A stretch of DNA of 54,729 bases, taken from positions 12,163 to 66,891 of the forward strand of contig NZ_BMRP01000026.1 of assembly GCF_014648695.1 (NCBI RefSeq). The letters are read 5' to 3'. This document shows positions 15,755 through 24,492 of the stretch, one piece after another. The translations under genes were made by a program, and so were the position numbers. The stretch is from Streptomyces albospinus. Its GTDB lineage: Bacteria > Actinomycetota > Actinomycetes > Streptomycetales > Streptomycetaceae. Within the stretch, counting starts at the first letter, position 1. Each line of letters starts with the position of its first letter. The notes beneath the pieces were generated by a model. It was not told where the DNA came from, searched no databases, and saw only the letters and a program-made list of their open reading frames with translations.

Positions 15755-16948
15755 ATGAACGATCTTGCCTCCGCCGCCGCTCCCGGCCGCACGCTGTGCC
15801 CGCCCGCCGTCCGGGCCGCGCTGCGCCGCGCCGCCCCCGGGCTGGCGGCGTACGCGGCGGTCCGGCTGCTGGGCCTGGTCGTGCTCATGGTCTGGTCGGC
15901 CGCGAACGGCAAGGACTGGCACACCCTGCTGACCGCCCGCTGGGACTCCCTCTGGTACACCCGGATCGCCGAGCAGGGCTACGGCTACACCGTCCACCTG
16001 GCCAACGGCGCCGTCCACTCCAACCTCGCCTTCTTCCCGCTGCTGCCCTGGCTGGAGCGGGGCCTGTCGGCGCTCACCCCGCTGTCCGCCGCGGACGCCG
16101 GGATGGCGGTGGCCTGGTTGACCTCGCTGGCCGCAGCCTGGGCGCTGTACGCGACCGGGGAGCGGCTGCACGGGCCGCGGGCCGGGGTGGCGCTGGCCGC
16201 GCTGTGGGCCGCGCTGCCGGTCGGGATCGTGCAGTGGATGGCGTACTCGGAATCGCTGTTCACCGCGCTCGCGGCCTGGGGCGTGTACTGCGTGCTGACC
16301 GGCCGCTGGGTGTGGGCGGGCGTGCTGGCGTCGCTGGCCGGGCTGACCCGGCCGGTGGGCGCCGCGGTGGTCGCCGCGGTGTGGATCACCGCGGCGGTGA
16401 CGGTGGTGAACGAGCGGGCCGGCGGCGTCCGGTTCCGCGCCTTCCTCCGCGGCCCGCACCGCCGGATGCTGCTCGGCGCCCTGCTGGCACCGCTCGGCTG
16501 GTGCGGCTACTTCCTGTGGGTCGCCGCCCGGCAGGGCTCGCTCACCGGCTATCTCGACGTCCAGGCCGGCTGGGGCAACGGCTTCGACGGCGGAATCGCC
16601 TTCGGCCACTTCCTCGGCCACCAGCTGACCGGGCCCGCGTTCGCCGCCGGCCTCGGGCTGCTGATCGGCGTCGCGCTGGTGATCTGGCTGTATGTGCACG
16701 GCGTACGAAAAGGCCAGCCGCTGCCGCTGGCGGTCTACGGCGGGACGGTGCTGCTGCTGGCGCTCACCGCCCGGGGCTACTTCGGCTCCAAACCGCGGCT
16801 GATGATGCCGGCCTTCCCGCTGCTGCTGCCGCTCGCCGCGGGGCTGGCGCGGTGGCGTCCGGCGCGGTCGTGGCTGGTCATCGGGCTGCTGGCGGCGGGT
16901 TCGGCGGCCTACGGCGCGTTCTGGCTCAACGGTTCCGGCCCGCCGTGA
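15755..16948 (+). CDS. PIG-V-like integral membrane glycosyltransferase
   Basis: A 397-residue protein with about ten hydrophobic segments. The first loop contains WDSLWYTRIAEQGY, the W-D-x-x-W/H-Y pattern of GPI-mannosyltransferase-like (PIG-V) and GT-C fold enzymes, followed by FFPLLPWLE. Such enzymes use a polyprenyl-phosphate sugar on the outer membrane face. In Streptomyces the acceptor might be a glycolipid or secreted protein; this is unknown. The ATG at 15755 lies eight bases after a ggataat box, so the transcript may be nearly leaderless. No ribosome binding site is seen. Confidence 0.78.
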   Translation: MNDLASAAAPGRTLCPPAVRAALRRAAPGLAAYAAVRLLGLVVLMVWSAANGKDWHTLLTARWDSLWYTRIAEQGYGYTVHLANGAVHSNLAFFPLLPWLERGLSALTPLSAADAGMAVAWLTSLAAAWALYATGERLHGPRAGVALAALWAALPVGIVQWMAYSESLFTALAAWGVYCVLTGRWVWAGVLASLAGLTRPVGAAVVAAVWITAAVTVVNERAGGVRFRAFLRGPHRRMLLGALLAPLGWCGYFLWVAARQGSLTGYLDVQAGWGNGFDGGIAFGHFLGHQLTGPAFAAGLGLLIGVALVIWLYVHGVRKGQPLPLAVYGGTVLLLALTARGYFGSKPRLMMPAFPLLLPLAAGLARWRPARSWLVIGLLAAGSAAYGAFWLNGSGPP

Positions 16949-17212
16949 CCGGAAGATCCCGCTCCGCGATCACCGCTCCGGGAAAACACGCCGCGACACC
17001 CGTGCGAATCGCGGATAAACTCAGTCGGCGAAAAACAGATAAGCACGTACGGTGCCGACACGCGGATGACCGGAAGGGAATCCAGCGGTACGGGAATTCT
17101 CTTCGAAATCCAGGTCACCGAACGGTGATTGAGACCCATTCCACATCACATCGTCATTACAAAGCGCACGGTTTGACCAAGTGCATACATCACACGCGGT
17201 AACGTCGTTTGA

Positions 17213-18241
17213 GTGCGTACCGATGACAAGCTCGACCAGATGGAGGAGCAGCTCCCGACCGATCGCGTCAAACCCCCCCGCATGACCCGGACCCGCCTGT
17301 GGCTGCTCTGGGGCACGCTGGCGGTGTACATCGCGATCGTCGCCGGAGTGCTGGCCGACACCTATCTGGTCACCCTCGACTGGCAGGTCATGTTCTTCCG
17401 GCCCTATAAGCAGTGGCCGTCGATCCATGCCTTCCTCGACTACTTCGTCGTACTGGGCCAGCGCGGCCCGACCGCGGTGGCGGTGGCCGCCTGGCTGGGC
17501 TGGCGCTGCTGGAAGCAGCGCAACCTCCACCCGCTGCTGGTGCTCGGCGCCTCGCTCCTGCTGCTGAACATCACCGTCGGCGCCGCCAAGCTCGGCATGG
17601 GCCGGCTCGGCCCGCACTACGCGACGACGGTCGGCTCCAACGAGATGTGGCTCGGCGGCGATATATTCCCCTCCGGTCACACCGCGAACGCCGTGGTCAC
17701 CTGGGGTGTGCTGGCCTACATCGCGACCACCCCGCTGCGCCGCCGGACCCTGTCGGTGATCGCCGCGCTGGGTGCGCTGGGCGTCGGCATGACGACCGTC
17801 TACCTCGGTACGCACTGGGTCAGCGACGTGCTGCTCGGCTGGGCCGCGGGCCTGCTGGTGCTGCTGGCGATGCCGTGGGTCGAGCCCGGGATCACCTGGG
17901 TCGAGGACCGCCTCATGGGCATCCTGCTGCGGCTCTGGCTGCGGCTGCGCCCCGATTCACTGCGCGGTCCGCTGCCGGCCGGCGTGCTGGTCCCCGGGCT
18001 CTCCCCGCAGCGGGTCGCCCCGGACGGCGAGGTCCTGGTGCGCGAGGCGGTCGGCGTCGGCCACGCCACCCGCGCCCCGGACGGCTGGCCGCACCACCCG
18101 TCGCGCCCGCACACCAGCCGCGCGGAGCGCACCCCGGTCACCCCGTCGGGCAGCCGCCGGCCGCCGCACGCGGACCGCATCCCGCGCGGCGCCGCGCCGT
18201 TCACCCCGGCCACCGGCCGCGGTCGCAACGGCACCGGCTGA
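17213..18241 (+). CDS. PAP2-like membrane phosphatase with degenerate motifs
   Basis: A 342-residue protein with about six membrane helices and a 90-residue Pro/Arg-rich cytoplasmic tail. PAP2 motif 2 is intact (PSGH, 153-156, His156). In motif 3 the nucleophile His191 and Asp195 are present (GTHWVSD), but the usual Ser-Arg is Thr184-Thr185. In motif 1 Lys126 and Arg131 remain (KLGMGRLGP) but the second Arg is replaced by Gly. So phosphate binding may be altered. Members dephosphorylate lipid phosphates or undecaprenyl pyrophosphate, or transfer phosphoalcohol groups. The GTG at 17213 has no binding site and lies just downstream of TTGACC at 17173, so it may be leaderless. Confidence 0.8.
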   Translation: MRTDDKLDQMEEQLPTDRVKPPRMTRTRLWLLWGTLAVYIAIVAGVLADTYLVTLDWQVMFFRPYKQWPSIHAFLDYFVVLGQRGPTAVAVAAWLGWRCWKQRNLHPLLVLGASLLLLNITVGAAKLGMGRLGPHYATTVGSNEMWLGGDIFPSGHTANAVVTWGVLAYIATTPLRRRTLSVIAALGALGVGMTTVYLGTHWVSDVLLGWAAGLLVLLAMPWVEPGITWVEDRLMGILLRLWLRLRPDSLRGPLPAGVLVPGLSPQRVAPDGEVLVREAVGVGHATRAPDGWPHHPSRPHTSRAERTPVTPSGSRRPPHADRIPRGAAPFTPATGRGRNGTG

Positions 18242-18288
18242 CCGCCCCTGCGCCGCGGGGCCGGTACGCACACCTGTTGCCCCGCGCC

Positions 18289-18328
18289 GAAGGCCCCGGC
18301 CGCTCCCTCGGGAGCAGCCGGGGCCTTC
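18289..18328 (+). terminator. hairpin terminator after the PAP2-like gene
   Basis: gaaggccccggc pairs with gccggggccttc over 12 bp, then one mismatch, then five further pairs around a ctcg loop. It lies 47 bases after the PAP2 stop and can also serve the converging inhibitor gene. Confidence 0.8.
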
Positions 18329-18379
18329 GCCGTGCCGGCGGTCAGCCGGCCCTGTCAGCCCTGGGTCGCCAGCTCCGGG

Positions 18380-18604
18380 TCAGCCCTGCCAGCTCCGGTG
18401 CACCACACCGTCCTCGACCTCGAAGTTGATCCGGCCGGTGAGGTATTCCATGGTGATGACCGCGCCCGGCGGCACCGCGCGGACGGTGGTCCAGCCGCGG
18501 GCCCGGGCCCGGTCCTCCGCCTCCTGCCGACCGAGGCCGACATACGCCTCGGCGTCGTCCTGGATGTCGTCGCTGTCGCCGGGGAGGTTCGGTACGGGTG
18601 CCAT
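18380..18604 (-). CDS. I78-family peptidase inhibitor
   Basis: A 74-residue protein. It begins MAPVPNLPGDSDD, then AYVGLGRQEAEDRARARGW and the conserved RAVPPGAVITMEY segment, ending in INFEVEDGVVHRSW. This is the potato-inhibitor-like fold of the I78 family, where an N-terminal helix packs on a sheet and a loop blocks serine proteases. No signal peptide is seen, so it is probably cytosolic, unlike the secreted inhibitor at 716-1153. The ATG at 18604 marks the conserved N-terminus; a longer GTG-start frame exists but is not family-like. No strong ribosome binding site is visible. Confidence 0.75.
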   Translation of the reverse strand: MAPVPNLPGDSDDIQDDAEAYVGLGRQEAEDRARARGWTTVRAVPPGAVITMEYLTGRINFEVEDGVVHRSWQG

Positions 18605-19108
18605 GACAGCCACCGTAGGCGGCCGGGACGGCGCGTGGAAGGGCCGTCCACCGCACACCGCGGTGACCTGCCGGTCCGTCATTGGTCACACTTGTGTCAC
18701 AGCGAACGCTCCTGCGATTGCCGCAGCCGCCCTCACCCTTACGCGCCGTGCGCTGCCTCAACCGGGTGGAAAACAAAGCGGCCGGAATTCCCTCTTGATC
18801 ATATGCGGAACACTGTGCCGCCATTTCGGGCAAAGCCGGGCAGCGTGCGGAAATTAATCGCCCGACACTCCCGCATTCCCCTTGCCCGACCCTCTTTTTC
18901 GGCCGCCCGAAAATTGGCCATCGAGACACATTCCACACACATTTCCCGCACATCGCCCCGGATGCCCCGGACCCGCCCGCACGGCTCCCGCCCGCGGTCC
19001 GCGGGACGCCACCGGAACGGACCGGAGCGTCCCCTCGCCCTGCGCCCCGGGCGCGAGCATGATGACCGGCGCCCCCCCTTCAACCCCGGCCGAACGAAGG
19101 TGCAGCCG
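18605..19108. other. AT-richer intergenic region before ctaD
   Basis: About 500 bases, visibly less GC-rich than the surroundings, with stretches such as ggaaattaat and ctttttcgg. No credible gene on either strand. A partly symmetric tcacacttgtgtcac lies near 18686. This long divergent region must contain the promoters of the inhibitor gene and of ctaD, but none is clear enough to place. Confidence 0.45.
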
Positions 19109-20788
19109 ATGGTCAGCGAGATCTCCCGGCAGAGCGCCCGGCCGGCCGGGGCGCGGCAGCGCGGGACGGTGCTGGCCGACTGGCTGAGCACCACCGACCA
19201 CAAGAAGATCGGGCACCTCTACCTGATCACCTCGTTCGGCTTCTTTCTCGTCGGCGGGCTGCTGGCGCTGGTGATGCGCGCCGAACTGGCCCGCCCCGGG
19301 CTCCAGTTCGTCAGCAACGAGCAGTTCAACCAGGCCCTGACGATGCACGGCACGATCATGCTGCTGCTGTTCGCCACCCCGGCGTTCGCCGGCTTCGCCA
19401 ACGAGATCATGCCGCTCCAGATCGGCTCCCCCGATGTCGCCTTCCCGCGGCTGAACATGCTCTCGTACTGGCTCTACCTCTTCGGCGGCCTGATCGTGCT
19501 GGGCAGCTTCCTGACGCCCGAGGGCGGCCCGGCGTACGGATGGACGGCCTACGCCCCGCTCAACTCCGCGGTCCGTTCCGACGGCATCGGCCCCGACATG
19601 TGGATCATGGGGCTGGCGCTGGCCGGTTTCGGCACCATCCTCGGAGCGGTCAACTTCATCGCGACGATCATCGCGCTGCGGGCGCCGGGCATGACGATGT
19701 TCCGGATGCCGGTGTTCACCTGGAACATCCTCTTCACCTCGGTCCTGGTGCTGATGGCGTTCCCGGTGCTGGCCGCGACCCTGCTGGTGCTGGAGGCGGA
19801 CCGGCGGTTCGGCGCGGTGGTCTTCGACGCCCGCTGGGGCGGCGCGCTGCTGTGGCAGCACCTCTTCTGGTTCTTCGGCCACCCCGAGGTCTACATCATC
19901 GCGCTGCCGTTCTTCGGCATCATCACCGAGATCATCCCGGTCTTCTCCCGCAAGCCGATCTTCGGTTACGTGATGCTGATCGGCGCGACGATGGCCATCA
20001 CGGCGCTGTCGGTGATGGTCTGGGCGCACCACATGTTCGCGACCGGCGCGGTGCTGCTGCCGTTCTTCTCGCTGATGTCGTTCCTGATCGCGGCGCCGAC
20101 CGGGGTGAAGTTCTTCAACTGGATCGGCACCATGTGGCACGGCTCGGTCTCCTTCGAGACCCCGATGCTCTGGTCGGTCGGCTTCCTGGTGAGCTTTCTG
20201 TTCGGCGGACTGACCGGCGTCATCCTGGCATCGCCGCCACTGGACTTCCACGTCACCGACTCGTATTTCGTCGTCGGCCACTTCCACTACGTCGTCTTCG
20301 GGACGGTGACCTTCGCGACCTTCGCCGGCTTCTACTTCTGGTGGCCGAAGTTCACCGGCAAGATGCTCGACGAGCGGCTCGGCAAGGTCCACTTCTGGCT
20401 GCTGTTCGTCGGCTTCCACACCACCTTCCTCGTCCACCACTGGCTGGGCGTGGCCGGTATGCCCCGCCGCTACGCCGACTACCTCCCCACCGACGGCTTC
20501 ACCACGCTCAACACCATCTCCACCGCCGGCGCCTTCCTGCTCGGCGTCTCCACTCTTCCGTTCCTCTACAACGTGTGGCGGACCACGCACCAGGGCACCC
20601 GGATCGCGGCGGACGACCCCTGGGGCTTCGGACGCTCCCTGGAGTGGGCCACCTCCTGTCCGCCGCCGCGGCACAACTTCACCACGCTGCCCCGGATCCG
20701 CTCCGAGTCGCCGGCCTTCGACCTGCACCACCCCGAGATGTCCGCGGAGACCGCGGTCACCCCAGTGCCCGGGACAACCGGTCCCTGA
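19109..20788 (+). CDS. ctaD: Cytochrome c oxidase subunit I (orphan copy)
   Basis: A 559-residue, twelve-helix haem-copper oxidase subunit that reduces oxygen to water in the membrane. The Cu-B ligands are His258 in GHPEVY (cross-linked Tyr262) and His307-His308 in WAHHMF. Haem a3 and haem a ligands are His391 and His393 in GHFHYVVFG. STTDHKKIG near the N-terminus is typical. ATG 19109 follows gaaggtg. No ctaC, ctaE or qcr genes are adjacent, so this is a second, isolated subunit I that would have to share the other subunits. Its end overlaps the convergent WYL regulator by 32 bases. Confidence 0.95.
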   Translation: MVSEISRQSARPAGARQRGTVLADWLSTTDHKKIGHLYLITSFGFFLVGGLLALVMRAELARPGLQFVSNEQFNQALTMHGTIMLLLFATPAFAGFANEIMPLQIGSPDVAFPRLNMLSYWLYLFGGLIVLGSFLTPEGGPAYGWTAYAPLNSAVRSDGIGPDMWIMGLALAGFGTILGAVNFIATIIALRAPGMTMFRMPVFTWNILFTSVLVLMAFPVLAATLLVLEADRRFGAVVFDARWGGALLWQHLFWFFGHPEVYIIALPFFGIITEIIPVFSRKPIFGYVMLIGATMAITALSVMVWAHHMFATGAVLLPFFSLMSFLIAAPTGVKFFNWIGTMWHGSVSFETPMLWSVGFLVSFLFGGLTGVILASPPLDFHVTDSYFVVGHFHYVVFGTVTFATFAGFYFWWPKFTGKMLDERLGKVHFWLLFVGFHTTFLVHHWLGVAGMPRRYADYLPTDGFTTLNTISTAGAFLLGVSTLPFLYNVWRTTHQGTRIAADDPWGFGRSLEWATSCPPPRHNFTTLPRIRSESPAFDLHHPEMSAETAVTPVPGTTGP

Positions 20789-21716
20789 TCTCCCCTGCCC
20801 GGACGGCCAGTTCGGCCGGCTCCCGGATCTCGAAGTCGAAGCCCAGCAGCACGATGTGGACCACCAGCACATCGAGGCTGTGCGCCCCGGTGCGCAGCAG
20901 GCAGCTCTGCTCGTCGACCGCTTCCAGCACCCCGTCGTACGGGCCGACGCGCTCCGCGGCCCGCTCCAGCGGCACCCGCAGCAGCACCGTGGCCTGCGTC
21001 CGGAACGCGCGCCCGGAGACGCCCCGGGAGACGTACCGGGCGAGGTCCTCGGCGGGCGGGGTGCGCGGTGTGAAGCGTGGCCCGTGCGGCGGGGCGGGGG
21101 TGATCCGGTCGGCGCGGTAGGTGCGCCAGTCCGCGCGGTCCACGTCCCAGCCGACCAGGTACCAGCGGCACTGCGCGGACACCAGGCGGTGCGGTTCGAC
21201 GGTGCGGCGGGTGACCGTGCCGCCGTGGTCGGCGTAGCGGAACCGCAGCCGCTGGGAGTCCCGGCAGGCGTGGGCGAGTTCGGTGAGGACCTGGGCGTCC
21301 ACCCGGGGGCCGCCGGACCTGCCGAGCATCGGCACGGTGGCGGAGGTGAGCGCCCCGACCCGGTGCCGCAGCCGGTGCGGCAGCACCTGCTCCAGCTTCG
21401 CCAGCGCCCGTACGGAGGTCTCCTCGATGCCCTCGACGCCGCCGGACGCCGCGGTGCTCAGCCCGACCGCGACCGCCACCGCCTCCTCGTCGTCCAGCAG
21501 CAGCGGCGGGAGTTCGGCGCCGGCGCCGAGCCGGTAGCCGCCGGCCGTGCCGGGCGCGGAGTGGACGGGATACCCCAGTTCGCGGAGCCGGTCGATGTCC
21601 CGCCGGACGGTGCGCGGGGTGACGCCGAGGCGGCCGGCGAGGTCCGCCCCCGGCCACTCACGGCGGGACTGGAGCAACGAGAGCAGACGCAGCAGACGCG
21701 CCGACGTGTCCAACAT
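20757..21716 (-). CDS. WYL-domain transcriptional regulator (YafY type)
   Basis: A 319-residue DNA-binding protein. Residues 1-60 form a DeoR-like winged helix (LAGRLGVTPRTVRRDIDRLRELG). The centre carries the WYL domain with QCRWYLVGWD and the DWRTYRADRI stretch. The C-terminal region is the WCX extension typical of the family (FEIREPAEL). WYL proteins sense nucleic-acid-related or other ligands and usually control adjacent genes. The start ATG 21716 has no strong binding site. Its 3' end overlaps ctaD by 32 bases on the opposite strand, so the two transcripts are complementary there. The target is unknown. Confidence 0.9.
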   Translation of the reverse strand: MLDTSARLLRLLSLLQSRREWPGADLAGRLGVTPRTVRRDIDRLRELGYPVHSAPGTAGGYRLGAGAELPPLLLDDEEAVAVAVGLSTAASGGVEGIEETSVRALAKLEQVLPHRLRHRVGALTSATVPMLGRSGGPRVDAQVLTELAHACRDSQRLRFRYADHGGTVTRRTVEPHRLVSAQCRWYLVGWDVDRADWRTYRADRITPAPPHGPRFTPRTPPAEDLARYVSRGVSGRAFRTQATVLLRVPLERAAERVGPYDGVLEAVDEQSCLLRTGAHSLDVLVVHIVLLGFDFEIREPAELAVRAGEIRDRLSRALG

Positions 21717-21762
21717 GCCCCGAGTCTCCCAGCCTTGGGGACCGCCGCGCGCCGCTTCCCGC

Positions 21763-22056
21763 TCAGCCGTCGCGGCCGAGCGCGCCGACCAGCCAGTCGT
21801 GCGCGGCCCCCATCGTCGGACCGCCGCCGCCCGTCACCTCGTCGACGTACCGCCGGTACGCCCGCATCCGCGGATCCTCGCCCGCCGCCGAGACCACCCG
21901 CAGCCCGGCGCGGAACGCGGCGCCGTCCCGCTTGCGGCCGGCGTCCGGGAGCAGTCCCTCGTCCGAGCAGTGGCGCACGGTCTTGACCGTCACCCCCGCC
22001 CGGCGGGCCAGCTCCCCGATGCTCGGCGGCACCCCGCCCGGCTCCCCCGCCACCAC
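21763..22056 (-). pseudogene. MerR-type regulator with internal deletion
   Basis: The N-terminal part IGELARRAGVTVKTVRHCSDEGLLP (residues 13-37) is a clear MerR helix-turn-helix start. The wing, which should continue GYRRY, is missing. After PDAGR the sequence jumps to a C-terminal helical segment (MRAYRRYVDEV, HDWLVGALG). The total is 97 codons, versus ~220 expected. The frame is still open, so the deletion is in frame. DNA binding is unlikely without the wing. It lies six bases after the stop of the gene at 22063-23025. Confidence 0.5.
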
Positions 22057-22062
22057 GGGCCG

Positions 22063-23025
22063 CTACCCGTGCTCGGGCGGGCCGGTGACGCGGATGGCCA
22101 GGTCGTTGTCGAGCGTGTAGTACGGGCCGATCCGGAGCTCGCCGGCCGCGGCCCGCACCGTCAGCGCCGGGTAGCTGAACACCTGCTTCTTGTCCGCGAC
22201 ATCGTCCAGGAGGCGGGCGATGCGGACCGGCCGGGCGCCCTCGGCGGGGCGCAGCCACAGGTCCCACGGCCCGCTGCCGCGGCGCCAGCCGGCGGCCAGC
22301 CCGTCGTAGGGGACGGTGAAGGTGAAGTCCGGGCCGTCGACGGCCAACGGGACGGTGACGGCGGCCGGTTCCGTGTCCGCACCGCGCGCCCGGGCTTCGG
22401 CCTGGGCGCCGTCCGCCGGACTCGCCCCGTAGAGGCGGCCGGTGACCGTCATGCCCTCGGGCGTGACGAGGATGTCGCCGGCCTCGGCGTGCGGTCCGCG
22501 CAGCCAGCTCCGCAGCGCGAGATTGCCGAGCTTGGTCGCGTACGGGATCCGTACCCCGAGCCGGCCGATGCCCGCCAGCGGCCGGCGGTCCACCAGCGAA
22601 CGCAGATCGTTGACGCCGGGCAGCAGCCGGCACGCGTCGCGCCCGTCGCCGAGGTCGGCGTAGGCGTTCCAGCGGCCCTCGGCGAGCGCGACGGTGCTGG
22701 GCAGTACGGCGCGCAGCCGTCCGGGACCGTTCGGCCCGAGCGGGAGCCGCACCTCGTCATCGGCGCCCTCGGTCCCCGCACCGCCGCGCAGCCGCAGCAC
22801 CAGGGCCGCGCTCCACGAAGTGCCGGTGCCCTGAGGGACGTTCAGATCGAAGGTGAGGCCGCCCGCGGAGTCCGCGATGCAGTCGGCCTTCAGGTCCACC
22901 GGCACCGGCGGTTCCCCTCCCGTCGCCGTGGTCCGCCGCTCCCCCGGCCGGCCGCTGTCGGGTCTTTGGGCCGGGCTCCCGGCCGCGCCGGGCCCGGTGA
23001 CGGTCGACCGCGTCGAGGCACTCAT
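22063..23025 (-). CDS. Conserved protein of unknown function, paired with a glycosyltransferase
   Basis: I do not recognise a catalytic family. The product is 320 residues with a disordered Pro/Thr/Gly-rich N-terminus (1-45). Alternating hydrophobic segments follow and suggest two or more beta-sandwich units (TFDLNVPQG, RLRAVLPSTVALAEGRWNAY, TVTGRLYGA, FTFTVPYDGLAAGW). No signal peptide or membrane segment is seen. Its start ATG 23025 overlaps the stop of the glycosyltransferase (ATGA), so the two are translated together. A role in making or modifying the same glycan is likely but inferred. Confidence 0.7.
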   Translation of the reverse strand: MSASTRSTVTGPGAAGSPAQRPDSGRPGERRTTATGGEPPVPVDLKADCIADSAGGLTFDLNVPQGTGTSWSAALVLRLRGGAGTEGADDEVRLPLGPNGPGRLRAVLPSTVALAEGRWNAYADLGDGRDACRLLPGVNDLRSLVDRRPLAGIGRLGVRIPYATKLGNLALRSWLRGPHAEAGDILVTPEGMTVTGRLYGASPADGAQAEARARGADTEPAAVTVPLAVDGPDFTFTVPYDGLAAGWRRGSGPWDLWLRPAEGARPVRIARLLDDVADKKQVFSYPALTVRAAAGELRIGPYYTLDNDLAIRVTGPPEHG

Positions 23026-24293
23026 GCCGTTCGCACCCCTCTCACCGCGGCGCGGGCGGTGTGCTCGGCGGCGTACTTGGCCGCGTAGGCACCGCCGACC
23101 AGGGCTCCCCGGGCGCGGTGCAGGGAGTCGCGCAGGCTGTTGCCGCGCCGCACCGCGAGCAGTTCGGCGAAGAGCGCGGCATGGCGCCCGGCGACCGCTG
23201 CCGGGTCGAAGCGGGCGGAGGAGGCGAGCGCGGCGGCGCCCATCCGCCTGCGGGCGGCGTCGTCGCCGATCAGCGCGAGCAGCGCACCGGTCAGCGCCGC
23301 CGAATTCCCGGCCGGCACCAGCCTGCCGTCCACCCCGTCCGCGACGATCTCACCGGGCCCGTAGGGGCAGTCGGCGGCGACGACGGGCAGTCCGCAGCGC
23401 ATCGCCTCGGCGGCCGTCGTCGCGGACGGCTCCCGGCCGGCGGTGACCGCGGCGATGGAGCCCTTGGCCCACTCGGACTCCAGGGGGTTGGCCGGGCCCA
23501 TGAGGAACACGTGGTTGTACAGGCGGAGTTCGTCGATCAGGGCGCGCAGCGCGGCCTTCTCGGCGCCGCCGCCGTAGATCCGCAGCCGCCAGTCGGGGCG
23601 CACGGCGACGACCCCGGCGAAGGCCCGGACGAGGACGTCGAAGCGGGCGGCCCGGGTGAGCCGGCCGGCCGCCACCACCCATTTGCCGCTGCCGTCGGCG
23701 GGCGCCAGGCGCGGCGCGGGCACCCCGCTGGGCAGCGCCTCGACGCGGACGCCGGGCAGCCGCAGCCCGCGGCGCCAGGCGCGGGCGTCGGCCTCGCCGG
23801 CGGTGAGGACGGCGTCCAGCCGCGGATAGGCGCCGCGCAGCGCCGACTTGAGCGCCCTGCCGTGGCCGTCCAGGCCGATCCGCTCCTGGCCCACCCGGAG
23901 CGTGCCGCGGCGGGTCTGCCGGGCGATGTGCACATTCAGTCCCGGCCGGGTGCCGACCACCACATCCGCCTCGGTCCGGCGCAGGTACTGCGCGATCCGG
24001 CGGTCGGTGAGCTCGCTGTACTGGCCGGAGCTGCTGTCGGCGGCCGGGAAGACCCGGGCCGGGCGGGTGTGCGCCGGGTCGGCGCGGTCGCGGGCGGGAC
24101 CGTGCGCCCGGAGGTCCACGAGATGCCGCAGCGCGACGCCGGGGCCCAGCTCCAGGGCCGGGGCGTCGCGGTACCGCAGCACGGAGACGACCTCGACGTC
24201 GTGCCGCTCGGCGAGGGCGCCCGCCAGGCCGAACGTCGTACGGACCGTCTCCCCGGTGCCATAGGCATGGTGAATGAGGAATGAGATGTGCAT
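23022..24293 (-). CDS. Glycosyltransferase family 4 (GT-B fold)
   Basis: A 423-residue enzyme. The N-terminus MHISFLIHHAYGTGETVRT is the start of the acceptor domain. The C-terminal nucleotide-sugar domain shows KWVVAAGRLTRAARFDVLVRA and, near residue 320, the donor-binding segment with GREPSATTAAEAMRCGLPVV (the E-x7-E pattern). It should transfer a sugar from a nucleotide donor to an unknown acceptor at the inner membrane face. ATG 24293 is chosen because it starts the conserved strand; an upstream GTG would add only a disordered tail. It is coupled to the unknown protein downstream. Confidence 0.87.
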   Translation of the reverse strand: MHISFLIHHAYGTGETVRTTFGLAGALAERHDVEVVSVLRYRDAPALELGPGVALRHLVDLRAHGPARDRADPAHTRPARVFPAADSSSGQYSELTDRRIAQYLRRTEADVVVGTRPGLNVHIARQTRRGTLRVGQERIGLDGHGRALKSALRGAYPRLDAVLTAGEADARAWRRGLRLPGVRVEALPSGVPAPRLAPADGSGKWVVAAGRLTRAARFDVLVRAFAGVVAVRPDWRLRIYGGGAEKAALRALIDELRLYNHVFLMGPANPLESEWAKGSIAAVTAGREPSATTAAEAMRCGLPVVAADCPYGPGEIVADGVDGRLVPAGNSAALTGALLALIGDDAARRRMGAAALASSARFDPAAVAGRHAALFAELLAVRRGNSLRDSLHRARGALVGGAYAAKYAAEHTARAAVRGVRTA

Positions 24294-24492
24294 CCGTCCC
24301 CGCGTCCCCTGGTCTCCGCTCGTCCCGGTCCCCCCGCGGACCACGTCGCCCGCCCCTGACCGCCTCCGGCGTCCGGCTGTTGAAGAGTAAGACCGCCGAA
24401 CGGCCTTCGCGGTTGGGGGCGTTCGCCAACTCGTGCCGAAAAGGTTAGGGCATCGGAACCGGGATCCGGGAACTCTTGCGGGAACGGGGCAC

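Noticed and set aside
18332..19108. in-frame N-terminal extension of ctaD
   Set aside because: The extension has no haem-oxidase resemblance, and the family N-terminus with a ribosome binding site starts at 19109.
18854..20872. 672-codon frame antisense to ctaD
   Set aside because: Asp/Glu/Gln/Arg-rich shadow of a strongly conserved gene.
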